Positions 43,211 to 56,525 of a stretch of DNA of 64,000 bases are shown here, one piece after another. This DNA comes from Schistosoma mansoni (taxonomy: Eukaryota > Platyhelminthes > Trematoda > Strigeidida > Schistosomatidae). A program made the translations under genes and the position numbers. Location of the stretch: the NCBI RefSeq assembly GCF_000237925.1, contig NC_031502.1:21636909-21700908 (forward strand), read 5' to 3'. A model generated the notes under the pieces. It was not told the DNA's origin, did no database searches, and saw nothing but the letters and a program-made list of their open reading frames with translations. Numbering within the stretch: the stretch's first letter is position 1; each line of letters begins with the position of its first letter.

Positions 43211-46200
43211 GACCTACTTTTGTGACGAGAACGCGGTTGGTATGATGGAAACCATTATTATTATAACCAATTGTACCAGCTTTACTGTACTTGTTTGTTT
43301 ACTTGTAGCAGATAGATTACGGGAAAAAACACAATAAGCCACTTTATTTATGAGTCAACCAAACTTCTTAACAACTACACGACACTTTCAATTTTCAAAA
43401 AACCTGCGCTCTTTAAAAAGGAAAGTGGCATCTTTCCCCGCTGTTTCAATTTTTTTGTTTTGATCGTTTATTACCTATCAAAACTACAGTTTACACTTCA
43501 ATTGAATTTGTCTTAGTTAACGTATCGTTTAAGAGTTCAGTGACCTACTTTTGTGACGAAAACGCGATTGATATGACGGAAACAATTATTATTATAACCA
43601 ACTGTACCAGTAATTGTTTTACTGTACCTGTTTGTCTAAGTGTACCAAAAACACATTCTTCCGTCGCCTTTGACCTTGCACGAACTCGCTTACGCTCGGT
43701 AGCTCCGCTTGTAAACTTCGGCACGTCTTGGTATTCTTTCGATATCACGAGATTGCCAACAAATATATTTTATTGCAACCGTCAACAGACTTCTGGTTTT
43801 TGGCCAAGTGGCATGCAGTGCAATGAATGCAAAGGCTGGTACACGAAGTTTGCGCAAATCTAACGCCTGAATCTTTCAAACGGTTCAGTAAAAACGGTTG
43901 CATATGGCTTTAACAATAGTGCTGTTCGGATGCAAACAGCTTGCTAACCGAGGTCATTAAAACGGTAAATGCTGCTAAAAAGTGTATTAGCAAACGAGAT
44001 CAGGACACACAGAACAGTACGCACTCTTCCGACCCACATATTGATGTGAAACCACCTCAAACAAGCTTGGTAACAACTGACTCACATAGACCAAAGGAGG
44101 AAAGATCGACTTAAAAGAGGTTTGTCTGATTTGGCTGTGGTTGCTACTCCGACGAAAATTGATGAATGCGTACAAACGCAAACAAGAAACGGCATAAAAG
44201 ATAAGAAAGAAAACGCAATCTCTCGGAAAGAACCCGAGAAATTAAAGACTGATCATAGAGACAGGGCAGTGACTTTTAATAGAATCAAGGAGAGTGAAAG
44301 CTCAGAACCTGAGACTCGTTTTCAGCACGGTATTGGTTTACTAAAACAGCTACTTAATCAGCTTATACCACAGGATATCTCCAGAGTCACCTTGCTAAAG
44401 GTGTATAGACTGGTTAGTCAAGCAAACTTAAAACCAAATCAAACCACGTTGCTTAAATTGGAACTTAAATCTCTCTATGAACGGAACTTAATATTACGGA
44501 ATGGACATAAACTAAATGGTTCAAAAGTTTTTGTACGTAAGGACATGTTGCTCGCAGACTGTGTAAAAACATGAGAAGCTGAAAAGAGACTAAAACTGAG
44601 GTTAGATGCTAGCGAAAGTGACCTAAAAATTGTAAATTTTCGAGCTGTGGGGCGTCAACAGAAAATTATGCCGAAACCACTATGGATGCAGACTATTGCC
44701 CGAAATTTGCTCAATAAGCGGTCGGAACTAAGTGCACAGATTGACTCAATCAAGCCAAATGTAATCGCGGTCACAGAAACTTGGCTGATGCAGCCTATAG
44801 ATAGTATGGAACTTGATTTTGAGGGTTTCACGTTAACAACAGCTGACAGAATCCAGAAGCGTAAAGTTGGGGGTAGCTCTATTCGTTAAGAATACTATCC
44901 CATTCGCCATTGTCGGCAGTGTATCACATGAGAGTGGAACGCGTAAATTAGTTAGTTGCCGCTTGGAATGCAAGGGGCAGGAGCCGCTGATTGTTTTGGT
45001 CTATTGCAGTCCAAGCTGTGAGGTAAACGAGGTCTTGATAAACAGTCTCAACACTTGATCACGAAGTGGTTCATGTCTAAGTCCGGGAGACTTTAATGCA
45101 CCTACAGTAGATTGGAAAAATCTGGGAACTGAATTGCCAGAAAGTTTCTTCGATCAGGAACTAGTTGATGCGGTTATCACATGTGCCCTATTACATGTGA
45201 AAGAAGCGACTAGGTAGGCTCTGAATCATCCTTACTAGATCTTGTATTGACCCATTATGAGGATGATGTCACGAACCTTGATTGCATGCCACTCCTAGGT
45301 AAAAGTAATCATACGATTCTAATCTCTGACTTCTATATAGTTATCAAAAACGAGAACTAGTCGGCTCAATCAATACCTAACGTTTGGAAAGCTAATATAC
45401 AACTTATTATGCATTCAGAATCGTCAGTAGATTAGACAACAGAACCAGGGTCCTCCCAATTGAACACAGCTCGGGAGGTAATCCGAAATTTATACTTAGA
45501 AGTTACTGCAACACAAATCCCTTGGACTAAACCAAGAAAGCCGTGAAACTTTCCACCATGGTTCAGTAGGGAGGTTCGCACCCTTCTCTGTAAGAGGAGG
45601 AGAATGTGAGATAGACCCACGTCACTGAGGGCAGATGAGACAGAATCTCGATATCGAGAAGCTCGAAATATCTGTACGTTGATCCTCTTTAAGTCTAGAA
45701 GGTTGTACGAATAATAAATTGTCAAGGAATCTATAGAATGCACTAAACGCTTGTATTTGTATATAAACCAAAGGAGACAAAGAAGAGGTAATATTCCAGC
45801 ACTATGGGGAGACAGTAATGCTTCATCATTGGTAGAGGACGAGTATGGTGAAGCTCGAGTATTCTCAAACTACTTTGGCAACGTATATATCGTAGAAACA
45901 CCCTTCCCGTCAGTTCATATAAGTCCCCCCACACAAACACTGGACAACATGACCATTAAATAATTCGATGCCTTTGGTCAGCTAAATAAGCTTAATATAA
46001 ACAAATCCACGGGACCCAATGGACTGCATCTTAGGTTACTAAAGGAATTAGCTAGCTTCGTTGTGAACCCCTAAGTATATGCTTTAATCTATCCGTAACC
46101 CAAGGTTGTTTATCAATAGACTGGAAGAACGCCATAGTAAATCCGATCTTCAAAACAGGTATAAAACATAAACCTGAGAATTACCTGCCCGTTAGCCTAA

Positions 46201-47485
46201 CTAGTGCTGTTGTTAAAATCTTGGAAAAGGTTTTTCAGAAGGAGCTGTTTAAGTATGTCGATGAAAACCAGATTATTTCGTAGATGTAGAATGGTCTTAG
46301 AATGTGTTATTCCTGTCTCACTAACTTATTAGTGGCTCGTGAAAGCTGGCATGCTCATAAAGACTAAAAGTTACCTTTAGACGTAGCCCATATTTACTTC
46401 AGCAAAGCTTTTGACAAAGTTCTGCAAAACCGACTGTTATATAAGCTAAGAAATGTCGGGGTTGAAGGTAATCTGTTAATGTGAATAAGAGACTCCCTAA
46501 CTGGGAGCCAACAAAGATTACGGATGAACTCCAAGTTGTCTAGCTAAGAAACTGTGCATAGCAAAGTGCCTCAGGGCACAGTTTTAGGGCCACTGCTATT
46601 CCTCTTATACGTAAATGACCTTCCTCGTCTACTATCATCATCAGTCTTACCATATGCTGACGATGTCAAGATATAGAGGGCGATCAGAGGTAAATAAGAT
46701 AGCTCAGAACTTCAGTGGGACCTGGAGAAATTATCTGAATGGTCTCAAACCTGGCAGTTGCCGATAAATACTTCCAAGTGTATTGTGATGCATATTGGTC
46801 ATCAAGGTATGGATACACACATGATGAATAACACTGAGCTACCTGTTGTCCAGGCACACAATGATTTAGGAGTCATCGTTATCCAGGACTTAAAGATTAC
46901 TGCATACTGCCGTGCAATAGCTGCCAAAGGTTTTATAACCCTTTGTTCAATACATAGGGCCTTCAGCCATGTTGACGCTAAAACTTTTTTGACTTTGCAT
47001 GCAGTGTTCATGAGTCCTCAACTTGAGTACGACATACTAGCGGCTGGCCCCTGCTTAAAAAAGACAGTGAGGTCTTGTAAAGGGTCCACAGAACAGCAAC
47101 TAAGCTGATTCCGGGAATAGCGAAGCTCCCGTATGATGCTCTGCTAGCTATACTAAACTAGTGGTGACTTGATTACGCTTTTCAAATTACTTAGTGATAA
47201 ATTTGCACCTGATATGCCCTCATTTTTCTTGTCTTCCAAAGCAGAGAATTTACGAGGAGACTTCAGAAAGGTTCACAAGCCCATAACTAATTACTTGTCA
47301 GTTGACTATCGACTTTCCCATCGAATCATCAACGAGTGGAATTCATTATCTCAGCACATGGTTGAGGATCCGTCCGTCGACTATTTCAAGAGAAAGTTGG
47401 ATCAACTGAGAGACCATCATATCCAGGACTAACACAGATCATCAAGACTCCTGTCTTCTCCAAACCGAAACTGGAACAGATAGTG
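43211..47485 (+). mobile_element. Decayed full-length CR1-like LINE
   Basis: The same lineage as 10313-14315 but with many stops and frameshifts. It keeps a 5' UTR with two tandem units (43211 and 43542, period 331), then PHD-finger traces (SGMQCNECKGWY from about 43810, with the ORF1 frame broken soon after), ORF1 C-terminal coding (44122-44574), a deletion that removes the ORF1 stop and joins MPKPLW to the endonuclease (44647 on), and broken ORF2 pieces to RIINEWNSLSQHMVEDPSVD and a stop at 47430-47432. The short 3' repeats of the younger copy are degraded. Confidence 0.8.
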
Positions 47486-49964
47486 TTACACAGAAGCAAA
47501 CCACTTGGAGTTTACAATGAGATAGTTGACGATTAAGGACGCATTTTGGTTGTTTTAAGAAGTCAACAATAGATGTAAATAAGCGAACACCTGAGAACCA
47601 CGCTATTTTACACGCACGCGATCGACCTCAAGCGCTTCAAACATAGGATGTCCGTTGTCATTTGGGTAGTCCAAGGTCATGGGGAAGACGCGTGGTTAAG
47701 TTATAAACACGGTTACTTCCTTGTCAGCCTGGTCGAAAAGTCATGCCACTGGTTCTCACTCAGATGTAACATGTTGTCGAGGATTTTAGATGTCGTTTTT
47801 TATCAGCTACTCACGGCATTTTTTCCGTCACACGTCGAATTTCGTAATCTTTGCGCTTAGTACATAGCTTTTATTCCAGTCTATTAGCAGCTTGACGTAT
47901 TTGTTGCTGACAACCTGGATGAATATCTAGCAATCCTAATTTGGTTATTTGTCACAATGCAAATTCAGGCAAGTGAAATTCTTCATTTATCAAGTCAAAA
48001 ATAGACCAAACTCAGAGTTTCAAGCAAAAATAAGCTCTAAAATCATTTACATATGATTCACCTCCCTAGTTATGATAGTGACGAACATGGATGTTGGTAG
48101 TTGTTATTAAGATGTAGGTTGAAGTAATTGAGCGTTAAACTATTTATGAATACTACATAACTTGCGAATATACATCTCTACCCATCATAAATATCGTTTT
48201 CAACTGGACTGATATATTATTAGGTAAGGTATCAGAGAAAGAAAAATTATGAGTAACAATTGACGTTGATAGATTTTTTTTTACCCGCTTTCTGAATTTA
48301 TACAAGAATTATGTAGAACATTACTGTGAGTGCCTCATAAGTTAGCCAAATACTCTTCCTAAGTAAAGCGATGCGTGTTTGTTATGAGCATGGTAACTAA
48401 AACATGTCGTAGATAATACTAGTTTATGATCTCCCCCATAAGGTTAAAAAGTAAGTTTATGTTAACAGAATCCGAAATCAGTAGTTTACCTTCGCCGTGA
48501 ATGTACTGAGTATGGGTAGTCATAGAAGGGATAGAATTATTCTTCCATACTTTTTGGAACTCCTTTAAGACACCATCAAATTCAATCCGGCTTCCGAAAC
48601 GCCTGTTCAGTATTATTAGTCGAAATGCCTCGCTTAAGTCCAATGGAATGTCTTTTGAACATGAATCACTACAAACAGCACTTAATAGTCATTAAAAAAA
48701 GCTATTTCTTGCGATAATACTTTAATAACTGAAGAAAGTACTACAAACACTGAGGACTTGCCAGTTACCCGAGATTCTTAATTCTTACAGAAAACAAGGA
48801 CTCACACAAACTCAGGGTATCTCATAATGTTAATTTATTCTCAATATGCAGTTTTGTGGATCCCAACAAATTTTAAACAAGGACTGTGAGGTTCAGTAGG
48901 GTAATAGGTATCCCAGATCAATTTATGAAGCAACAAAAGAGCCAAATTGTACACTACAAAACAGAGGAAGCTAAATAAACGCTTTCTGCATTGATTTCGT
49001 GAGTTCACTGCATCAAAATACGACTCGAATACTAGAAAACCTGATATTCGTGCAACCCAAAGGACAACCGACGGATCCTAAACAACTCAAATACGGAATG
49101 ACCGCCTCTTGGCATGCCGTTCAAGGTCGTTAAAACTAAACGGCGGGCGACCTTGAAGTTCGCTGACTTCCCGTGCCCTCCTTGTCTGAGCACGTGACAA
49201 AGATACTGAGTATTGGAAAGAAAGGTAATGTTAACTGGGGGCAACAGTTGTGCTTAATTAATTATCATGCTTCTTTAGTCAAAATAGATTTACTAACATA
49301 TTTTGGGATCTTTAATAGGATAGCAGAAGTTGCGTCATCTTTACGTATGTAGAATAAGTGCCACATAAGTCAGTAATATTGTAATGATATTGTTCGGAAA
49401 ACTTTTTGCTCCTTCAGGGATTTAGTTCTTTGAAGTTTGGGTCCAATCTCTTCATTCGAATGATACCTAGTTCTTATCATTATAGCTGTCCAAGTCACCT
49501 AGATTTTCTAAACTTTTATAAGAGCGGAAATCTAAGAAATTGCGATCTACCCAAGCAAACCGAAAATAAAGGCAAACACGAGGAAAATTAGGGGTGACGT
49601 TCCTTAAGACAATAATGTGAGAACGCGGGACGCGTCAAAGTCTCAATTCTTTCTTGCCATCAGGAAATCGTACAGTCTTGCGGAATTGTTTGTTTTTCAC
49701 CTAAGTGCACAGAGTTGTCTGGTAAATTTTTGCTTCATTTTTCAACTTTCATCTCCATTTGCTCACAATTATATGTTCTTAGCCCAAATGTCTCCCATAT
49801 TTGCCAAAGTTCAAATGGTTGAGGACGAAATAAAAGAAGCTTTCGCGTAACGGGCTTCCGTTCCTAGTAGCAGTGGATCACCAATACTTCCTGGCAAGAA
49901 CCTAGGTATATTAACAACAATAGAGGGAAAAAAAGAATCTGAAAAATCCAAATAATATGTTATC
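47486..49964. other. Unassigned 2.5 kb, no recognised gene
   Basis: More GC-rich than typical intergenic DNA in this window and with several short open frames on both strands (for example one ending MSPIFAKVQMVEDEIKEAFA at 49850), but none recognised and none with clear splice borders. It may contain an unrecognised transposon, into or beside which the palindromic LINE lies. Confidence 0.3.
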
Positions 49965-52358
49965 CGCGCGCTTTTCGGACGGTAAGTTTATTCCTAACGT
50001 GATTTGCATTTCTCAAAATTTGCTGTGTTCTGACGCAACAAAAGTACCATTTCCGATCTAAAGAATCTATTCTGAGCTATACGTTCGGTAGATTACTTTT
50101 CTTTTTGAGTTTCACTCAACTTAATAGTTAACTGTGGTTTTGCCTCAGCTCACTATCGGTTTTTTAGTTTTCACGTAAAGACTAGTTTTTAGCTTATTGT
50201 TAACCGTTTTTATCCACTTTTGCCAGTTTTTGTGTACTGTGTTTTTTAACGGTCCTAGACTTACTGCTTGTATTTATAAGACAGTCTATATCATTAGCCA
50301 TGAGAAATTCATGCAAAAGACCTGGTTGCCGTTTCGCTGTTACATCTGGCATGCAATTTGACAACTGCAAAGGTTGGTTCCACGAAGCGTGTACAGTTCT
50401 AACAGCAACAGCCTATAGCAGACTCAGCAAGTCTGATAGTAGGTGGGTATGTGTTACGTGCAACACTGATACTGTAGTTATGCTGGGTACCATCATTACC
50501 CTACTAACAGGTCTGAGGGACAAGTCTAAAAACTTGGTAAATGACAGTAACACGATGGGTAACAAAACAGGAACTCACAGGGCAAACAAAAAAAGGGATA
50601 TCGATAGGTCGGCTATCGACAGTGCAGGTAAAAGCACGAGTGATGACGTACTGAAACTCAGCACCATCTTAAAATCGACGGTGATCGACTCCCTCAGTAA
50701 ACTTGGGTCCACCAGGGAAGAGTCCTTGAATGAAACAGTGGTTCCCAAAAACCCTGTGGGTGGTTGGACACGCGTTAACAGGAGTAAAAAGGACCAAGCG
50801 TTACAGCCGAAGCTGAACATCCCAAGTACCGTGGAATGTCTTTATTTCGCAACGACAGGAAAATTGGAATGGGGGGGCGGGGTAGCATTATACATACCGT
50901 CATGCCTGGAGGCGCACCAACTTCACAACCAAGAGTTTCTCAATCTTGATGAATCAGTATGGTGCTCAGTAAGATTGTCTACCACCTCGAGGTGTCTAGT
51001 TGGGGTCATCTACAGGAAGCCCACTGTCGACATCGAGTATGACAATCGTTTGCTGGAAGGATTAACCCGCTCTACGCGTCTTGGATTCTCTCATATCCTG
51101 ATTCTAGAGGACTTCAATCTTCCTAGGATCAACTTCGCGGGACATACCTACATTGGAGGTGACAACTCTACTGAAGCTCGGTTCTTCAACCTCATCGATG
51201 ATCTTGGATTATTCGAAAATGTGAAGTCGGCAACTCGTTGGAGAAACAGTCAGACGCCGTCGCGCTTAGACTGGGTATTCACAAATGAAGAATTCCTAGT
51301 CGACGACCCCTCAATCCTGGCTCCCCTGGGGAAAAGTGATCACGCCGTCCTATCCTTCAGTTTTGTCAGCAAAACGGAGCTAAGATATTCCACTAACAAC
51401 ATATGCTGGAATTTCAAACGGTTGAATGTGTTAGCTTTACAGGGCTATCTACAACAGGTGGATTGGGATGTTCGCCCTCAACTTGAAGTGGATGCTCATT
51501 GGGATTTTTTACTGCACATGATCTTATGTGCTTCTAAGCATTCAGTTCCTCAAATGGTCCCAAAAAGCTACAAACAACCTCCAATCATCAAGAACCGCAC
51601 TCGTCATTTGCTAAGCCGCAAAAGGCACTTTTGGGCCGAATATAAACGAACCGACAATAACGACGCATACAGGCAATATAAACGCATAAGGAACATATGT
51701 TCAAAGGCAATAAGAGAAGACAGGCTTCGGTTTCACACCAAGCTTATCGATAAATTCGTCTCCAATCCGAAAAGCTTATTCAGTTACGCAGCTTCTCTTC
51801 GACAAGGCAAAACTGGAGTTTCCCAACTGCTAGGTCCTAATGGCCCGACCAATAACGACGGTGATGCCGCTAACCTTTTGGCTGAACAATACTCCCAGAC
51901 ATTCCAGCTGACCCACACCAACTATACTGACGAAAGCTTCACCTGCACCTGTACAGGACTTTCCGAAGTGGACCTGAGTGCTGACCTGGTGCTCCTTAAA
52001 CTGCAGCACCTAAGAAAAGACACTTCTCCAGGTCCGGATATGGTTCATTCTACTATATTGAGGGAAGCAGCTTCAATCCTGGCGACACCACTTAGCGTGA
52101 TGTTTGCACACTCGCTAAGCAGAGGCAAACTACCGGAAATATGGAAGCTGGCTCACATCACACCAATTTTCAAAGGAGGTCGACGCAGTGAACCCTCAAG
52201 CTACCGACCAGTGGCCCTTCTCTCCATACCTTCCAAAATTATGGAATCCCTAATATACGACGGTATACAAGAATACTTATCATCCTTAAAGTTCTTCTCA
52301 CCTCAACAGCATGGTTTCAGAAAAGGTCATTCTTGTATGACCAACCTGCTGACTGCGG
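49965..52358 (+). mobile_element. CR1-like LINE, left arm of palindrome
   Basis: Starts CGCGCGCTTTTCGGACGG with a 335-bp 5' UTR and a single ORF from 50300, cut by an assembly gap inside the RT domain (QHGFRKGHSCMTNL). A distinct lineage from the 10.3 kb LINE. The right arm is its near-identical inverse. Confidence 0.85.
50300..52358 (+). CDS. Fused PHD-finger/endonuclease/RT LINE ORF
   Basis: One uninterrupted frame of about 686 codons before the gap. A PHD-like finger begins CKRPGCRFAVTSGMQF; the third zinc ligand is Phe (F20) where related elements have Cys. A Ser/Thr/Lys-rich linker leads to KLNIPSTVECLYFATTGKLE. The frame then enters the endonuclease in mid-domain at WGGGVALYIPS; the first part with the catalytic Asn and the ETW motif is missing. 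ILEDFNLPRINF replaces the usual GDFN, while GKSDHAVLSF is kept. The RT begins with SPGPDMVHSTIL and SSYRPVALLSIPSKIME. The in-frame joining of ORF1 to a truncated endonuclease looks like an internal deletion, so this lineage is probably not autonomous. Confidence 0.75.
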
Positions 52359-52558
52359 NNNNNNNNNNNNNNNNNNNNNNNNNNNNNNNNNNNNNNNNNN
52401 NNNNNNNNNNNNNNNNNNNNNNNNNNNNNNNNNNNNNNNNNNNNNNNNNNNNNNNNNNNNNNNNNNNNNNNNNNNNNNNNNNNNNNNNNNNNNNNNNNNN
52501 NNNNNNNNNNNNNNNNNNNNNNNNNNNNNNNNNNNNNNNNNNNNNNNNNNNNNNNNNN
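52359..52558. other. Assembly gap of 200 N
   Basis: A run of exactly 200 N between the two inverted arms. The translated X residues there carry no information. Confidence 0.95.
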
Positions 52559-54944
52559 AGCAGGTTGGTCATACAAGAATGACCTTTTCTGAAACCATGC
52601 TGTTGAGGTGAGAAGAACTTTAAGGATGATAAGTATTCTTGTATACCGTCGTATATTAGGGATTCCATAATTTTGGAAGGTATGGAGAGAAGGGCCACTG
52701 GTCGGTAGCTTGAGGGTTCACTGCGTCGACCTCCTTTGAAAATTGGTGTGATGTGAGCCAGCTTCCATATTTCCGGTAGTTTGCCTCTGCTTAGCGAGTG
52801 TGCAAACATCACGCTAAGTGGTGTCGCCAGGATTGAAGCTGCTTCCCTCAATATAGTAGAATGAACCATATCCGGACCTGGAGAAGTGTCTTTTCTTAGG
52901 TGCTGCAGTTTAAGGAGCACCAGGTCAGCACTCAGGTCCACTTCGGAAAGTCCTGTACAGGTGCAGGTGAAGCTTTCGTCAGTATAGTTGGTGTGGGTCA
53001 GCTGGAATGTCTGGGAGTATTGTTCAGCCAAAAGGTTAGCGGCATCACCGTCGTTATTGGTCGGGCCATTAGGACCTAGCAGTTGGGAAACTCCAGTTTT
53101 GCCTTGTCGAAGAGAAGCTGCGTAACTGAATAAGCTTTTCGGATTGGAGACGAATTTATCGATAAGCTTGGTGTGAAACCGAAGCCTGTCTTCTCTTATT
53201 GCCTTTGAACATATGTTCCTTATGCGTTTATATTGCCTGTATGCGTCGTTATTGTCGGTTCGTTTATATTCGGCCCAAAAGTGCCTTTTGCGGCTTAGCA
53301 AATGACGAGTGCGGTTCTTGATGATTGGAGGTTGTTTGTAGCTTTTTGGGACCATTTGAGGAACTGAATGCTTAGAAGCACATAAGATCATGTGCAGTAA
53401 AAAATCCCAATGAGCATCCACTTCAAGTTGAGGGCGAACATCCCAATCCACCTGTTGTAGATAGCCCTGTAAAGCTAACACATTCAACCGTTTGAAATTC
53501 CAGCATATGTTGTTAGTGGAATATCTTAGCTCCGTTTTGCTGACAAAACTGAAGGATAGGACGACGTGATCACTTTTCCCCAGGGGAGCCAGGATTGAGG
53601 GGTCATCGACTAGGAATTCTTCATTTGTGAATACCCAGTCTAAGCGCGACGGCGTCTGACTGTTTCTCCAACGAGTTGCCGACTTCACATTTTCGAATAA
53701 TCCAAGATCATCGATGAGGTTGAAGAACCGAGCTTCAGTAGAGTTGTCACCTCCAATGTAGGTATGTCCCGCGAAGTTGATCCTAGGAAGATTGAAGTCC
53801 TCTAGAATCAGGATATGAGAGAATCCAAGACGCGTAGAGCGGGTTAATCCTTCCAGCAAACGATTGTCATACTCGATGTCGACAGTGGGCTTCCTGTAGA
53901 TGACCCCAACTAGACACCTCGAGGTGGTAGACAATCTTACTGAGCACCATACTGATTCATCAAGATTGAGAAACTCTTGGTTGTGAAGTTGGTGCGCCTC
54001 CAGGCATGACGGTATGTATAATGCTACCCCGCCCCCCCATTCCAATTTTCCTGTCGTTGCGAAATAAAGACATTCCACGGTACTTGGGATGTTCAGCTTC
54101 GGCTGTAACGCTTGGTCCTTTTTACTCCTGTTAACGCGTGTCCAACCACCCACAGGGTTTTTGGGAACCACTGTTTCATTCAAGGACTCTTCCCTGGTGG
54201 ACCCAAGTTTACTGAGGGAGTCGATCACCGTCGATTTTAAGATGGTGCTGAGTTTCAGTACGTCATCACTCGTGCTTTTACCTGCACTGTCGATAGCCGA
54301 CCTATCGATATCCCTTTTTTTGTTTGCCCTGTGAGTTCCTGTTTTGTTACCCATCGTGTTACTGTCATTTACCAAGTTTTTAGACTTGTCCCTCAGACCT
54401 GTTAGTAGGGTAATGATGGTACCCAGCATAACTACAGTATCAGTGTTGCACGTAACACATACCCACCTACTATCAGACTTGCTGAGTCTGCTATAGGCTG
54501 TTGCTGTTAGAACTGTACACGCTTCGTGGAACCAACCTTTGCAGTTGTCAAATTGCATGCCAGATGTAACAGCGAAACGGCAACCAGGTCTTTTGCATGA
54601 ATTTCTCATGGCTAATGATATAGACTGTCTTATAAATACAAGCAGTAAGTCTAGGACCGTTAAAAAACACAGTACACAAAAACTGGCAAAAGTGGATAAA
54701 AACGGTTAACAATAAGCTAAAAACTAGTCTTTACGTGAAAACTAAAAAACCGATAGTGAGCTGAGGCAAAACCACAGTTAACTATTAAGTTGAGTGAAAC
54801 TCAAAAAGAAAAGTAATCTACCGAACGTATAGCTCAGAATAGATTCTTTAGATCGGAAATGGTACTTTTGTTGCGTCAGAACACAGCAAATTTTGAGAAA
54901 TGCAAATCACGTTAGGAATAAACTTACCGTCCGAAAAGCGCGCG
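52559..54944 (-). mobile_element. CR1-like LINE, right arm of palindrome
   Basis: The inverse of the left arm, ending at the same 5' base (CGCGCGC at 54944). The proteins differ by one residue (DHAVL against DHVVL). The minus-strand ORF runs from 54609 to the gap. Directly beyond 54944, the plus strand reads a different LINE-type C-terminus (ATATTCTTGAGGGTTTTGG). Confidence 0.85.
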
Positions 54945-54945
54945 T

Positions 54946-55000
54946 ATTGTCATATTCTTGAGGGTTTTGGATGGTATTGCATTATAAGTGGACTGGATTT
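54946..55000 (+). mobile_element. CR1-like LINE 3' tail touching the palindrome
   Basis: The plus strand encodes IVIFLRVLDGIAL and a stop, matching DIFLWILDGISS at 56480-56520. It is the last few codons of a LINE ORF2 followed by 3' UTR. Confidence 0.5.
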
Positions 55001-55880
55001 GAAAAATGATGTATAGTTAAGGACTTTTACTCACAGGAAACGAGGTCACAGTTTACAAGATGGTTTGTAACTTATGTTTTTAACACGTTTTCGTAGTAAG
55101 TGCGAAGTTCCACTGTCACTGACGAAGATCTGCCAAAAATGTTTCAGCTAAAATATAATGCTTTGTTTATTGAGAATGTATCCTTGTCGTCAACTCCATA
55201 GGAAACCAAACATGCTCTCAATATTTGCCTAATATATATCTGTGTAGCACACGTAAGAGAAAGTAAATGCATGAATAAAGAGCGCTTATATCTGTAGTTA
55301 AAGTAAAAAAAAGGGTTTTCGAAAATTGGATTTTGAGTGTTGCTATCCAAAGTCAAAAAGGCCGTCCTGTGCGCTCTGAAACATAACAAAAGCCAAGGTT
55401 TACAACAATATTAAATTGCAATTTTTTTCGTCAACAACTGACAACATAAAATAAGACTTACGGTAATGTTCATTCACACTGAACAGTGCACCTACATAGC
55501 AATAATAAAAAATTATTGCTTCGAACTTTCGCTTCTCTGATGCTTTTTCAGTTTATTTCTCATTTCATGAAAATAACCTTGCGTTGCTATCATACAATTT
55601 CGCAAGACTTTTTTCTGTGACAGTTGACGATAAAAAGCGTGATGTAATTGCCCCTAATGGGTAAAAATAAAAAAACTTATGCTTCTTATGGTGCCGTGAA
55701 ACCCGTACTTATGAAGTGCCAAGCGGTGCGAATTGGCTGACTTCAGGTTTCATGACGTATGACAAGATATAGCACACGGAGGTTTTGTGATTCTCATCCA
55801 TTAGTCGCATCAATATAGCCATCTAAAGTATGAAGTAATAACCCAATCACTTTAATAGACTTTCAGATTTTCCCCTTCTT
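55000..55880. other. No recognised gene
   Basis: Moderately AT-rich. A minus-strand open frame (55144-55389) has no recognised motif and is probably chance. Confidence 0.3.
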
Positions 55881-55889
55881 GCTGAGGAC

Positions 55890-56525
55890 ATACATCTAAC
55901 GTTCGCAGTCGCCCTTCAGATGACAAAGAGGAATTCAAACTTGATAGTCCAATTCCAAGTTTTCTCTCTAAACCAAGACGCGGTCTCAAACATTTCGAAG
56001 CTGGTCCACTTCACACCAATTTCCCAGAGGAGTCTAACACAATGAACCTTCAGGTTATCGACTGGTAACACCTTTTACAATATCCTTAAAATTTATGGAG
56101 TTTTCGTACGAAAATATGTCTCCACTCCAGAAGTCTAGAAATACACCGAAATGCATCCAAAGACGAGCCACAAAATCAGTTCGAGGAATCAGAATTCAAG
56201 CTTTATGAGGTGCGCCTCAAATCACCGGTTCTTCACCCACTAAAGTGTAAGTGTCTCAGAGGTGACCTTTCAATGACCTACAGCATCTTAAGCACTCCTG
56301 GGCATAGCCTAAAATACTCGCTGACGCCCATTCCCAACACAATTTAGGAGAATTCACAGACATTCGAGACAACATAGAATATAATGTAGGCAGACGTTCT
56401 ACTCTTTACGAGTTATCAAACATTGGAATTCGCTGCCAGCTGAGGTGGTCTAAGCGACTTTGCAGGACTCCAAGAGAAATTTTGACATATTCTTGTGGAT
56501 TTTGGACGGTATTTCATCATAATTT
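55890..56525 (+). mobile_element. Decayed CR1-like LINE C-terminal end
   Basis: The end reads RVIKHWNSLPAEVV, then LQDSKRNFDIFLWILDGISS and a stop. The motif WNSLP..VV..A...FK..LD is the common ORF2 C-terminus. The upstream part is too decayed to read reliably. Confidence 0.5.

Noticed and set aside
49617-49850. Open frame ending MSPIFAKVQMVEDEIKEAFA
   Set aside because: Begins at a non-ATG codon, has no recognised domain or splice borders. Kept only as part of an unassigned region.
52298-52611. ORFs across the N run
   Set aside because: They consist mostly of undetermined residues over an assembly gap.
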